Position numbers and translations under genes: made by a program. From positions 19,937 to 83,936 of the forward strand of contig JABLUY010000165.1 of the NCBI GenBank assembly GCA_013306675.1: 64,000 nucleotides of DNA, written 5' to 3'. Within the stretch, counting starts at the first letter, position 1, and each line of letters begins with the position of its first letter. Under the pieces are notes generated by a model that was given only the letters and a program-made list of their open reading frames with translations, was not told the DNA's origin and made no database searches. Shown in pieces: positions 18,558 through 30,335 of this stretch. The stretch is from Thraustochytrium sp. TN22 (lineage: Eukaryota; Sar; Bigyra; Thraustochytrida; Thraustochytriidae).

Positions 18558-21500
18558 TCAGGCAAGGTCGATGCGTACGTCACGGTTGTCGGTGCCGTGT
18601 CCGTCGTCGTCGCTCGCGCCGTCCGTCGAGCTAGATGTGATGGTGTCGCGCGAAGAGGAGGAGCTCAGCGCCGGCTCCTGGCGTGGAACGACTTCGATCA
18701 CGGAAATTGTCGGCGGCGCCGGAGCGGCGTCGAACTCGTGGTCCTCCGACTCTGCACCCTGAGGACTGCCAGCACGGGAGATGATGGTGGGCGCCGCCCG
18801 CGTGATGGAGATGCGCGATTCGCCGTCCTTGATGAGGTTCTGCAGGGCGTGAGAGCTGCGCAGGCGCTCGTGCAGCATGCGCATAATGTGGATATGGCGC
18901 TCGTCATCCGGATGGTCGTAGTCGAAGGCAGAGCGATTGGCGGCGCGGCCGATGTTGGCGATGTTGCCCGAGGCAAGGAGCTCAGAGATGGCGGCTGGCG
19001 GGATGAGAAGCGGCTGCGCGACCTTGCGGAAGAGCTTATTCGCGCGACGCAGGCGCGACTTCTTGGTGTCGTCGCAGGCGTCGGAGCCGTGGCCGCGGTC
19101 AATCTCAATGACAATGTCGACCAGGGAAGGCCAGAACTCGCGCTGCGCGTACATGACGACCATGTCAAAGGCGATGCAGACCACGACGGAAAGGAAAATG
19201 CACTTCCACGCGTACACGGCCGGCACGCCATACGTCTCGGTGTGGTTGCCGTAGTCCCATATGACGGTTGGGCCGAATTGCACGAAGATGGCCATGTCGA
19301 GGCCGTAATAGACCGGCTCAAAAATGAACATGGAGCCGTAGCCGAAGATGATGATGGCAAAGGTGAGCCAGGTCCACGTGTAGGTCTCCAGGCAGGTGCG
19401 CGAGACGCAAACCCAGACCGTGGCCACGTAGGTGGCCGTGCCGAGGACGAGGATGTTGACGTCGGGCGGCGCCGCCCAAATCATGGTGATGGCACAGATG
19501 AGGAAGGCGTGCAAAAAGGACTTGAAGATGTACTCGAAGGCCTTGCCGGGTCCCATGTGCAGATTCTTGCGCCCCGAGATGTACATGGCCGGGTACTCGA
19601 GCGCTGTCTTGCGCGAGATGTCCTTGTTCAGGCAGGCAATCACCGTGATGGGAACCTGCGTCGGGTAGCTAAAGACGGTGGTGAGAAAGGTCGGGAAGCT
19701 GGAGGACCCGGAGAACTTGTTGAAGAAGTTGTAGATGGCGGCCGTCAGCACGAAGAGGATGTTGGCGTAGAATACAAAGAGCACCATGGAGGCGCTGCGG
19801 CGGTAGTTCCAGCGGCCATGCACGAGCATGAGGTCCTTGAGGAAGCGGAACTGTGCAATGGCAAAGTCCGAGCTGTTCACCGCCTGCCGGCCCTCGTGGC
19901 CACTAATGCCCACGCCGACGCGCGCCTCTTGGATCATGGCCACGTCGTTGGCGCCGTCGCCAATGGCCAGCGTCACAGGGCTCGACCCGTTCACCTTGAC
20001 GCCGCGCTTCACCATGCGCACCACGAGCGCCTTTTGCTTCGGGCTCACGCGGCAGGCCACCACGACGGAGCACAGCTTGGCGATGGCCAGCAGAACCGCC
20101 TCAGACTCGGGCGTGCCCAGCTCGTCGGCCAGCAGGCTGCACAGTGCGTTGCCGCTGATCACGAGCGCCAGGTTCTTGGCCTCGAATCCCTCCAAGTTCG
20201 CCTCGTTGCCATCCAGCTCCTGCTGCTGCTCCTCCTCGTGCTTGGCCAGATCCTCAGCGTCCATGCCGGGCGGCACGATCTCGGCGGCGCGTCGCCACTC
20301 CGAGTGGGCTCTCCGGTGCACGGAGCTCGACGGGCTCGACGGCCCACTCATGGGCTCCTCCCCATCCAAGGACGCCTCGCTCGAGCTTGCCAGGCGCACG
20401 TCCAGCGAAGCCAGCCGGGCCGTGATTTCGGCTGCGTCGATCTCGGTGTCCTGGTCTTCTCCTTCTCCTTCTCCTTCTTGCTGCTGGTGCTGGTGCTGGT
20501 GCTGGAGCGACTCCTCCCCGTCCTTCTTGTCGGCCTGTGCAGCAGGCCCCGGGCCCGCGGCAGACTCTGCCGGCTGCCGCGCGGCAACGCCGGTGCCATC
20601 CACGGGACTGGGCGTCCCGTCTTCCGAGGCGGCGCTGTCCTCCGTAAGGGAGGCGGTGGCGTGGCGGTCGCGGGTGCTGCGCCGCTTCCAGCTCAAGTGG
20701 GAGCGGCGCGACCGGCCAGACGCGGTGGAGAGCGCGGCGAGCGAGGAGGCCGAGGCGGAGGACTTGAGCTGGCCTTCCCCGGCCAGCTCGACCAGGCCTT
20801 CCGTCGAGGCCGACATGGGCTCGCCACGCTGAAAGACCGAGAGCGCGGCGCGGCCCGCCTTCTCGACCGAGAGGATGGTGGCCCGGCCTGCGCGCTCCAC
20901 GGTGGTGAAGGCGCGGCTAACGTGCGTGGGCGTCCTGCGAATCGCCTTGACGGCCTCGCGGCCGCGCTGGCGCTTCTCGGAGTCGGCGCACAGATTCTGC
21001 GGCACGAGGAGGCGCTCGAGGTCGCGCAGGGTGGCGAGATTCTGCTCCGCCTGGTCGGAGGTGATGCGGATGAGCTCCATCTCGGGCGTGAAGAGGCGCG
21101 CAGAGAAGGCGATGTTGATGGCGGTCTCCACCTTGTCGCCGGTGAGCACCCAGGTCTTGACGCCGGCTTCGCGCAGCGAGACCAGGGTCTCCGGGACGCC
21201 CTCCTGGAGGCGGTCCTCGATGGCGCTGGCGCCGACCACCTCGAGCCCGCACTCGATGGCCGCGGCGGCCTCGGCCAGGAGCTCGGAGCGCATCTCGCCA
21301 AGCGCGTTGCTGGCCTCGTCGTGGCGCGCCTTCCAGCGCGTGTACTCCTCCGGCGAGAGCTCGCGGCGCGCCATGACGAGCGTGCGCAGGCCGTCGTTGG
21401 CAAAGGCGTCGAGGTCCTCACAGAGGTCCTGGCGCCTGAGCGCCTCGGCCTCGTCCCGCGGCGGGCGCGTGATCTCGAACATGACCGTGTCGGCGCCCTT

Positions 21501-23436
21501 GACGTAGAGCAGGTAGTCCCCGCGATCATTGCGCACGATGACGGACATGCGCTTGCGCGTCGAGTTGAAATGGTTGACGGCCAAGACCTCGTAGCGCTCC
21601 ACGCGATCGGGCTCCTCCGGGTCGACATCGTCGCGGTGCTCGACGCTAATCTCGTACACGTTGTTGTCAGTGCTGAGCAGGCGCATGCCCACCTCGGCCG
21701 CGGCGCTCACCAAGGCCTCCTCGTCCGGGCCCTCCGCGTTGTATTGAATGCTGCCCGTCGTCGTGTCCACCAGCACCGTGTGGCAGACGGCCAAGATGCG
21801 CCAAAACTCCTCCACATTGCGCGCCGCGCGCGTGGGCTGGCCTTCGGCGCGCATGAGCTGCATGGCGTCCGAAAAAATCTCGCGGATCGGCGACCCGCTC
21901 GTGGCCGTGTTGCCCTCCTGGCCGTTGCCCACGCCGTACGTCTGGCCGTCAACAGTGCAGCCCACAAGCTTCATCTCGTTGCGCGTGAGCGTGCCGGTCT
22001 TGTCCGAGAACACGTAGGACACCTGCCCCAGCTCCTGCACGAGCTCCATCGTGTTGCATTTGGCCGGCGTGTCGGTGGCCTCGTGGTACATGTCGAGGTC
22101 CCAATGCACGAACATGGCCTGCCAGAAGTTGCTAAAGGTTGTGGCGAAGAGAAGCGAGATGGGCAGCAGGCTGCTGTACAGCACAATGAAGGTGCACACG
22201 TTCGCCACGTACGCCGGCATGTCGAAGGCGTTGTCCGTCTCCTGCCGCAGGTAGTAAAACGTCGTGTTGCTGGGGAAGCCGTAAATCTCCACGAGCGACG
22301 AGACGGTGCACATGACGAGGTCGACGCCGAGGATGACGATGATGATCTTGTTGATGAGCTTCTGCAGGCGACTCATCTTGGTGGGCGGGTTGCTACTGCT
22401 CTGCACCACCTTGGTCTCAGGGCCGGCGTACAGCACGATGCCCAGGATCCATGGCGTGTTACGCAGAACCGAGCCGCGCAGGAGGATGTTGGACGTATCG
22501 AGCGAGACGTCCATGTAGCCCTCGGGCGTGGGGTTCGTCCCGTACGTCTCGTCGTCGTAGACGCGCATCGTCCCGCTAAAGGTGAGCCGCGAGTTAGGCA
22601 TGTCATATCGCAGGCGCGCGCGAAGCGAGGCCGCCTGGTCCGGCAGGATGCAGCGGTCCACGAGGTCCTTGGCCACGTGCTTGATCTTGAGGTTCGTCTC
22701 ACCGTCGATGTTGGACGTCTCCACGTAGCACTTGTGGCCGGCCGCCAGTGACGTCACGAAGAGCAGGTCCGCCGGGAACTGCGAGCGGTCGTACACTTTG
22801 AGCAGGTCGCCCGGCCGCACCTCGGCCCAGGTGATCTCCTCCACGTGACCGTCGCCCGGCCGCAGGCGGAAGGCCGTGCGCCCGTTCACCTCGCGGTCCT
22901 CGCGGTGCCGCTTAAAGTCATAGTACCCTTCAAAGATCATGGTAAAGGTGACCACGAGCACGAGCCCCAGCAGCGTGCCCCCCCGCCGAGTACGGGCTCT
23001 CGAACAGGTTCGTTGTCGTGCCGAGCGTCGCCAGCACCACGATCACCAGAAAGTACACGTTGCTCAGGTTGCGGAACTGTTCCGCGCCACACTTGAACAG
23101 GAAGTTGAGCAGCGTGTACCGCGCCGTCTGCACGTAGTTGGTGGGTCGCGTCTTCTGCGCCGTCTCCGGGACCGGCAGCTCCATCTTGAGCGCATCGGCC
23201 TCCGCGGCGCTCTGCAGCCCGAGCCACTTGCACACCTTCGCGCACAGCTGCCCTAGCCCGCCGCGTCCTCTGTGCTGTTCGTTGAGCGCCAGCGACGGCT
23301 GCGACCAGAGCCCGCCCATGGTCGACAGCCGCTCCGTCACGCTCTGCATGTCGCCCGCATGCGAGGCGTCCTCCGCCGCTGACATCTCCGACGCGCCCGA
23401 CGGCAGCACCACGCCCTGCTTGTCCGCCGCCGCCAT
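18558..23436 (-). CDS. P4-ATPase (phospholipid flippase), frame break in a G/C run
   Basis: A P-type ATPase of subfamily 4, which moves aminophospholipids to the cytosolic leaflet. Seen in order: NFLFKCGAEQFRNLSNVYFL (TM1), the phosphatase loop NIDGETNLK, PISLL, the phosphorylation motif DKTGTLT (21984-22004), TGDKVETAINIAFSARL, GDGANDVAMIQEA, then FFNKFSG and further TM helices. About 1627 aa from the ATG at 23436 (an ATG at 23517 is also possible). The N-terminal 150 or so residues lie in another frame, which switches at a run of seven C on the plus strand (22978-22984). One G fewer would give a continuous conserved sequence, so an assembly error or homopolymer variant is most likely. A Ser/acid-rich insertion of roughly 260 aa (about 20190-20970) sits in the cytosolic part and is unusually long. 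Confidence 0.9.
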
Positions 23437-25025
23437 GCTGCCGCCTCCGCCCGCGCCGTCAAGCTCGACGCTGCGCTGCGCTGCCTGGCGGGCAGGCAAG
23501 CCCCCCAGGAACGGCACCCCGGTCAGCTACCTCGACGGCAGGCCGCCCCAGCGCCGCGCCCCGCGGCCGAGGCCGGGCTCCGCCGCGCCCTCGAGGGCCT
23601 GCGCCGCGCCTCCGCCGTCTGCCGGCCGCCGCCGTCTGCCTCGCGAGCGCGCGCCCGCGGCCCGCGGCCGCCGGGGTCTCGTCCAGGCGGGCGGGCAGGC
23701 GGGCAGGCGGGCGGGCCCCCCGTTTGAAATGGCCACCCTGGTCGCCCCTCCCCGCCGCCGCCGCTCGCTCCGCCGCCGCCGCCGCGCGCTCCGCCGGCCG
23801 GCCGGCCGGGCTGCCGGCTGGTCGCCGCGCGCCGCGCGCGCGCGCCGCCGCCGCCGCCGCGCCGCCTCCGCGCGCGGCCGCGCGCGCCCGACTCGGACTG
23901 TGCCGCGCGCCGCCTCGCGCTTCAAGCCCTCCTCCTTCATCCCGGCCGCCTCGCTCCAACCCATCGGCCATGCGCCGGCTCGGCGGGCGCCGCCGCGCGG
24001 GGCGCCGCGCTGCGCCGCGCCGCGCGCCGCCGGCCGGCCGGTCCCGAGGCGCGGCGCCGCCGCTGCGAGGCGACTCGAGCCCGGCGGCGCCAGCGCCATG
24101 CGGAGACCACGCGGCGCGGCGCCATGGATGGAGGGATGACGCGCTCGCGCGCTCGCGGCGGGCGCCCGCGCCGCGAGGCGCGCCGGGCGCCGCTCTGCGC
24201 TCGAGCTGCCGCGCCGGGCTCGTGCGCGAGCCCTGCACGTGCTGGGCGCGGCCGTGCTCGAGCTTGTCTGCGTGCTGCTGCTCCTGCTGCTGTTGGGCAC
24301 TGACAGTGAGTCTGAACGTGTATGCACCGGGACGAAGAGAAGAACTTGGGAATGTGCAGGCTGGCTTGCGAGGGAGGAGCGCGACGCCGCGGAGGGAGCT
24401 CGCGCACGCGCCATGTCCCGAAGCGGCGATGATGGGAGAGGCCGGCAATGCCAACACGTGCACGCACTGCAGCGGCCAGAGTTTCTTTGACGCGTGACGC
24501 GTCGCGAAGATGTGGGTACCGTGCGGCCCTTTTTGCGAACCTCTGATGCGGCCCTCTGCATGCCTCTAAGCAAAGTAGTATGCGGCTGGCAAGCTTGGCT
24601 AGTTCCGCCGGGTCAAGTTTGCTGCAGTGCTTCGCGGGCTGCGAGCCAGACGGAACGGTGGTGAACGATGAAGAGCCGCGCAGAGCGCTCCCGCCACTTG
24701 TCACTCTGACAGTGAGTCCTGCCTGCGATGGCGAGTGCAATGATGGGGTGCGCAGAGGGGGGTGTGCGAGCGGTCCGTTACGGTTCGAAAAAAATCGTTC
24801 CTGACTCGGGCACCGCACTGACATTGACAATGAGTGAGAGATTGTCAAGAGGCTGAGCGGAAAGAAGTGGAAGTGCGCAGCGAGCCGCGGCGAGGCGAGG
24901 CGAGGCGAGGCGCGGACAGGTGCGGACGAGCTGAAGCAATCGCGGCACGCGCCGGCTGCAGTCCGAGTCGGCGCCGCACAGCACGCGAGCGAGCGAGGCG
25001 CAGCACGCGGCGGGCGCGAGCGAGC
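23437..25025. other. Divergent upstream region, extremely GC-rich, with a G-quadruplex-like tract
   Basis: About 1.6 kb between the P4-ATPase and a coiled-coil gene. From 23530 to 24230 it is nearly pure G+C (GCC and CGC runs). Long open frames here are composition artefacts. The stretch 23686-23717 has five GGG runs. (GAGGC)n lies at about 24886-24915, near the next gene. No gene seen. Confidence 0.6.
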
Positions 25026-26099
25026 ATGAGTGGCGAGAGCAAGGAGATGGAGGCGGAGATGGAGGCCTTCGAGGGCAGCGCGCCGCGACTGATGCATGGG
25101 GAAGGTGATGAGGAGTTTGAGGCGGAGTTTGAGGAGGAGGAGGAGGGGGAGAGCGAGGCGCGCGGGTCGTCGACGCAGCTCGTGGAGAGCAGCGAGTCGA
25201 AGCTGGCGGTGAGCGAGGGCTCTTCGTCGGCGCTGCCGAGCGAGGCGGTGGACCCCAAGGTCATGGAGTTCCTGCGCATTCTGGACGAGTACCGCGTCAA
25301 GTGCGAGGACGAGGGCAACTACGCGGAGGCGGAGCGCGCCAGCACGCAGCTGGACAGCCTGCGCAACCAGGAGGTGAAGCGGTCGCTCAAGGCAGTCAAG
25401 GCGCGGCAGCTGAGCGAGCGGCAGGAGATCCAGGTCGCCCACAACCTGCAGTTCCAGCAGTTCAACGAGGCGTGGGACAAGTACCTGGCGGAGTTCGACA
25501 GCATGTCGCAGGAGTACATCACGCAGATGACGCAGCGGCACGCGCAGGAGCTGCGCGACTTCCAGGAGGGCATGCACGCGCAACTGAGCAAGAAGCCGGC
25601 CAAGTTCTCCAAGGAGCTGCTGGAGTGGCGGCGCCGCCAGCACATGCTGGCCAAGGCCGGCAACTACGCCGAGGCGCAGCGCGTCAAGAAGATCGCGGAC
25701 GATCTCGAGGCCAAGGAACGCGCCAAGATGGACAATGCCTTCGACTCGAGCTTCGACGCGCGCGAGGCCAAGTTCCGCGCCAAGCAGCAGGCCGAGCTCA
25801 ACGCCTTGCTCAAGCGCATCGACGTGCGGCGAAAAGAGCACCTGTCGCAGCGCAACCGTGACTCCAAGCGCCTACTGCAGCGCAACCGCAACGTGCAGAG
25901 CGTGCTCGTCTCCAAGCAGACCGTCGAGGAGCGCATCGCGCGCAACGAGATCAAGACGCGCCTCTCCCGCCCTCGCAACGGCATATTCGGCCAGGCTGCT
26001 GCCCCTCAGCAGCCCTCCGCGGTCTCCCCGTCGGCGGCCCGCTCGCCGACCAAGGCACACAAGCCGAGCGGGCCGTCCGCCTTTCTCACCGACGAGTGA
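25026..26099 (+). CDS. Coiled-coil protein with two NYAEA repeats (357 aa)
   Basis: An acidic N-terminus (residues 1-75) is followed by an almost entirely helical, charged protein. Two related motifs, GNYAEAERASTQLDSL (about 97) and GNYAEAQRVKKIADDLEAKE (about 217), resemble UVR/helical-hairpin motifs. They flank a conserved-looking block (QFQQFNEAWDKYLAEFDSM). A basic stretch RNRDSKRLLQRNRNVQSVLVSKQ comes before a Pro/Ser tail. I do not recognise a named family; proteins of this type are common among axonemal and cytoskeletal components, which is inference only. It is convergent with TTC8 (232 bp between stops). The ATG at 25026 comes directly before the acidic region. Confidence 0.75.
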   Translation: MSGESKEMEAEMEAFEGSAPRLMHGEGDEEFEAEFEEEEEGESEARGSSTQLVESSESKLAVSEGSSSALPSEAVDPKVMEFLRILDEYRVKCEDEGNYAEAERASTQLDSLRNQEVKRSLKAVKARQLSERQEIQVAHNLQFQQFNEAWDKYLAEFDSMSQEYITQMTQRHAQELRDFQEGMHAQLSKKPAKFSKELLEWRRRQHMLAKAGNYAEAQRVKKIADDLEAKERAKMDNAFDSSFDAREAKFRAKQQAELNALLKRIDVRRKEHLSQRNRDSKRLLQRNRNVQSVLVSKQTVEERIARNEIKTRLSRPRNGIFGQAAAPQQPSAVSPSAARSPTKAHKPSGPSAFLTDE

Positions 26100-26331
26100 G
26101 TTGGCGAGCGAAAGAAAGAAAATGCGAGAGGACAGTGCCTCTGAGAGCGAGTGCAAGAGTGAGCTTGGGGCCGGTGCAAGCGCCCAAGCTGGCTGAACGA
26201 GTGACCTTGATGTTGTCATAGAGTGCCGGGCAAAGTTGCCCCCGGAACATTGCAAGTGAGGATGATGATCTTGTTGACGACGTGGGTGTTGGTACAAAGT
26301 GCTTTTTTTTTCGTGACGCGAGTTGAGTTCT

Positions 26332-27963
26332 CTACACGAGCTTGGTGCGGAGGTGATCGAGGAGCTCCAAGACGTCCGGGTGATCGTCGAAGAGCGATTG
26401 CGACTCCTGGGCAAGGCCGAGACTGCGCGAAAAGTCGCCCGACTTGTAGGCGAGCAGCGCACCATTGAAGCGAGGCTCGTACGCGTAGGCCGAGGCGTCA
26501 CGCGCTCGCGAGAAGTCACCGGCCGCGTCGCCGAGGTTGCCCTTGCGCACCTCGAGCACGCCCAGGTTGTTAAAGGCCTCGGCATGGTCCGGGTCAATGG
26601 AGACGGCGACCTTGAAACATTGATAGGCGAAACCAAGGTCACCGATGCTGACGCCCACGTGGCCAAGGTTATACCAGATGTCAGCCATGGTGCTGTCGTT
26701 CGCGGCGGCGAGTGCGTTCTCGAAGCAACGCAGGGTCATGTCGTACTGCCCCGAGTGAAAGCAGCAGAGGGCGACATTGTTCCAGAGCTCAGCGCTGGCA
26801 TAGCTGTGCCCGCCTGCGCCGGAGGGCGAGTCCTGGCGGCCGCCAGCGCCACCGTCACCGCCCTTGGCCGCGGACTGAGTGATCTCCAGCAGCCGGCGGT
26901 AGAAGCGCAAGGCGATCTCGGGTTGATCTGCGTAAAAGTAATGTGCGCCGAGACTGGCGATGGCCTCGACGTGACTCGGGTCGAGGCGCAGCACCTGTTT
27001 GAAAAAGCGCAACGACTCGTCCCCGTCACGCATCATCTCGTGCGTCCGCGCCTTGGCGGTGAGCACAGCCGTCGAGTCCGGGAACGCCTCGAGCGCCTGG
27101 TCGTAAATGTCCAGCGCGTTTTGCGGCTGGTCTAATCGCAGGTACACCTTGCCAAGGTCCAGGTAGGTGTCGACGCTGCGTTGCGCATGCAGCGAGGACT
27201 TGAACTGTTGCTCGGCCTCACGATACAGGCCGAGCAGGTAGTAGCACTTGCCGAGGCGCGACTTCCAGAACCACTCCTCGTAGCCGCAGGCGGCGGTGGC
27301 CTCGGCAGCCAGCTCGAGCGCCTTGCGCGGGTTATGGTCGTGATAAAGCAAGAACTCGCAGAGCGCGCGCGCCAACGTCGGCCGGTGCGCGTACTTGCGC
27401 AGGTCCATGCGACTCACGTCGATGAAGGGACCGTCGCGTTCGGACCGCATCGACGCCGTGCCAAGGCGTACGTGCCGGCCTAGCGCCGTGACGGGCCGGC
27501 TCGACCCGGGCCGACTTGACCCGGTCCTGCGCATGGCAGACTCCAGCGCGCTGCGGCCCGCAGCGCTGCCGCCCGCGGAGGACGGCGGCCGCCCACCGCT
27601 CTGCGTGCTGGGCCGCATGAATCCCGAGGACGGTCTGCCGGCATTGCTCACGGGCCGCATCACGCGGTCCAGGCTACTGCCGCTGCCGCCCCCGCCCGCC
27701 GACTGCAATGATGTGCCGGGCCGCGGCAGAGACGCCGTGGCGCTGTCGTCCATGACTGCGTCCGCGATGCCCACCTCCTCCAGGTCCGAGTCGTCGATGT
27801 ACGTCATGGCCGTCAGTGCTTGCGTCTTGAGCAGCCAGATCGCCTTGTCGTACGGCTTTTCCTCCAGCAGCGCCGTGCAGATCTCCACGCACTCCTCGTA
27901 CCGCCTTCGCCTGAATTTCGACAGTGCCAGAAACGCCGGGTTCACGCCGGCCGGGGCACCCAT
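26332..27963 (-). CDS. TTC8: TTC8/BBS8, BBSome subunit
   Basis: A TPR protein of the BBSome, the coat that moves membrane proteins in and out of cilia. At 543 aa it is close to human TTC8 (541). The N-terminus ALSKFRRRRYEECVEICTALLEEKPYDKAIWLLKTQALTAMTYIDD is characteristic of the family. A Ser/Gly/Arg-rich linker with PGTSLQ- and RPVTALGR-like segments (as in other BBS8 proteins) follows at about 80-185, then DLRKYAHRPTLARALCEFLLYHDHNPRKALELA and about eight TPRs (YLDLGKVYLRLDQPQNALDIY, DIWYNLGHVGVSIGDLGFAYQCFKVAV). A gene for a BBSome subunit implies that the organism builds cilia at some life stage. Start ATG 27963; no sign of introns. Confidence 0.95.
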   Translation of the reverse strand: MGAPAGVNPAFLALSKFRRRRYEECVEICTALLEEKPYDKAIWLLKTQALTAMTYIDDSDLEEVGIADAVMDDSATASLPRPGTSLQSAGGGGSGSSLDRVMRPVSNAGRPSSGFMRPSTQSGGRPPSSAGGSAAGRSALESAMRRTGSSRPGSSRPVTALGRHVRLGTASMRSERDGPFIDVSRMDLRKYAHRPTLARALCEFLLYHDHNPRKALELAAEATAACGYEEWFWKSRLGKCYYLLGLYREAEQQFKSSLHAQRSVDTYLDLGKVYLRLDQPQNALDIYDQALEAFPDSTAVLTAKARTHEMMRDGDESLRFFKQVLRLDPSHVEAIASLGAHYFYADQPEIALRFYRRLLEITQSAAKGGDGGAGGRQDSPSGAGGHSYASAELWNNVALCCFHSGQYDMTLRCFENALAAANDSTMADIWYNLGHVGVSIGDLGFAYQCFKVAVSIDPDHAEAFNNLGVLEVRKGNLGDAAGDFSRARDASAYAYEPRFNGALLAYKSGDFSRSLGLAQESQSLFDDHPDVLELLDHLRTKLV

Positions 27964-29765
27964 CCTGGGCGGGCTCTAAGCGCCCTGCCTTGTCTCGTTA
28001 CGCCTCGCCTCGCCTCCTCCTGCCTCGCCTCGCCTCGCCTCGCTTCGCCTGCGCGAGTAAGAAGTACTGCACCATCGCCGTCGAAGACGCGTCCCAGTCC
28101 TCCTCGTCCTCGTCCTTGTCCTCGAAACGGCCTCTTCGCTGGGTACCAGCTCCGCTTGGTCAGGAGGTACCCATTTTCGGTACCTGAGCTATGAATTACC
28201 GTGCACGACTGCAAATTTTGCATGGAAAGCTAAATCTGGACGCCGTTGACGCGGCGTCTCTCCTCTCGTCAACGACTCGCTTTGCCTCTCTCAAGGTACC
28301 CATGAGCACCCAAGAACGGAAAGCACTGGCATGAATAAAATCAACAGCAGCAACGGCGCTACCCTGCCGTCCATGGCGGGCTGCTCTTGCTTGTGGCGAG
28401 CTCGCATAAGATGTAGACGATCTGCTGCGCTCTGACATGCTCGGCGCCGCTTGACGCCCGGCGGGCCGAGATCGAGGACGCAAGCTTGACTAAAGTCCCG
28501 GAGTCCAGAGTCGGGGACATCGCGCGCACTGGGCTGCTTGGTGCAATCAACGTTCAGTGGTCGGTGCGGTCTGTGCTGCGGCGAACCCTGGCTGCCAAGA
28601 GAGAGGGAAGGAAATCTTCAAGTTGAAGTCAGTGTGCCTCGTGCGCTCGTGCTCGAGGCGTTGCTCGAGGAATGGCAGGCGGTCTTGGCGCAGCAGTAAC
28701 TAAGTAGCGACGTCCGTGTGCAGAGCCCGTGGGTCTTGCTGACTCTTGCACGCCGTTTTTCGCGGATGATCTCGATCTAGCTAGCGCTCGCAGCCGCGGC
28801 CCTCACCGTCAAGCAGGGCGGTCTTATCTTGCTAGCTCTAGCTAGCTAGCGTGGTGGTGGCGGGGCCCGATGCGTTGATGCCGCTCGGCTCGTCAATGAG
28901 GCGGAGCCGGTATAGCCCACGACGATTTTATTGATGTGAGTAACGCGTTCTCCTGCGCTCGCTGGATGGCGGCGTTGCCACACGGGCGCAGCAGGCTCCC
29001 GTACAAAGGAAACCCTAAGGCGGGCTCACATGGATTTTGCTTTTCGTTCGCGCCTCGCTCGTGTCAGCTCTCAGGACCAGCCAGCAGTGTGCCCTTGATG
29101 AATGGCGTCTACACGCCGCCAGCTGCTCCTGCGCACGAGAGCATGTCAGTGCAACCCACTTCACGTGTCGCATTGAATTTCAGCATTGCGCCCAGCACGA
29201 TCGCGGTGCCGGCCACAGCTCGCTGACGGCAAGACCCAGCTGGCTGATCGGCGGCGTCCACACGACCTTTACATTACCTCCTCTTCCTACAGAATGACCC
29301 TTTGCCTCCCGCCAGCCTGAGGTCGCTGTCGTCGACGCGCGCTGGACCGACCGAAAAAGAGTGCAGCCCCGCTGTTGATGATGATGTGAGATATTTACGG
29401 CGTCCGCGTTACCGTGCACGACACCCCCGCGCACTCGAAAATCACCTTCCACCGCGCAAAGGCTCAACGACCAGCCCGGCAGGCCGATCCCAGGCCCGCT
29501 CCGGATCCGCCCGCCCGCCTGCGCGAGGAGCGCCGCGCGAGGAGCGCCGCCCGGGCGCGCAGCGCAGCGCAGCGCACGGCCGGCGCGCGGCGGCCGCGCG
29601 GAGGCCAGGGCGCCGGGCCGCGCGGTGTTCGCCCCGGCTTGATCGGGCTCGCATCCCGGCGCGGCAGACGTCGATTCGAACCCGCGCGGGCGCGCCGAGC
29701 GGGGCCGCGCGCGCGAGCGGGCGCAGGGCGCAGGCGCGCGCGCGAGCGGGCCACCGCCGCGCGGC

Positions 29766-29796
<31 letters not shown>

Positions 29797-30335
29797 GAGC
29801 GCGGCGGCGCGGGACCTGGCTGGTGCGGCTGGCGGCAACACAACGCGCGCTCTCACTGCGCGTGCCGCCTCGCGCTCGTCTCCAACTCTATAGCGCTCTC
29901 GCAGGCCGAGGGGGGCGAGGCGAGGGCGGCCGAGGCCGCGCGGCCTGCGCGCGCGCGCGCGTGAAAGCCCGCCCGCCCGCCCGCCCGCTGCGCGAGCGAG
30001 GAGCGGCGCGGCGAGGCGAGGAGGAGGCGAGGCGCGCTGGCCGAGCCTGCAGCCAACAACTGGCCACTCGTGTTTCGCGGCCCTTTCGCGGGCGGCACAA
30101 AGGGCTTTTCGCAAGTGCGGGCTGCGTTTGGTGCACTTGCCGCAAGGGCGCCGGGCCGGCACGTGCCGTACGCGCCGCGCGCACCCGCCCTGCGAGCAGG
30201 AGCGCAAGTGCGGCGTTGCGGCGTGCAAGTCGGCTATAGCCGCGCGCGCAAGTGAGCGAAGCCTTTGGATACCCGGCGCGCGTGGACGGCGGCGAGCACG
30301 GCGGCGAGCACGGCGAGCACGAGGAGACGGGCGAC
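27964..30335. other. Large divergent gap (2.4 kb), repeats, no gene recognised
   Basis: Contents: (CCTCG)n DNA at about 27995-28050 just upstream of TTC8; an AGCTAGCT-rich palindromic cluster at about 28774-28850; moderate-GC sequence without coding character between 28200 and 29450; then extremely GC-rich DNA (29500-30240) including five CCC runs at 29968-29988 and a (GGC)n run at about 29770-29795. The frame of the next gene stays open to 30252, but the first ATG is at 30336. Confidence 0.55.

Noticed and set aside
18597-22751. Very long open frame on the plus strand (over 1,380 codons)
   Set aside because: It is antisense to the P4-ATPase. High GC with G/C third positions leaves the opposite strand open; the product is Arg/His/Ala/Val-rich and has no domain.
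23138-25841. Several long open frames in both strands of the GC-rich gap
   Set aside because: They are made of R, A, P, G and S runs caused by base composition; none has domains or a plausible start.
29669-29690. GATTCGAACC, which looks like a tRNA B box on the minus strand
   Set aside because: The flanking bases do not pair as a T stem and no A box or acceptor stem is found; it lies in GC-rich simple sequence.
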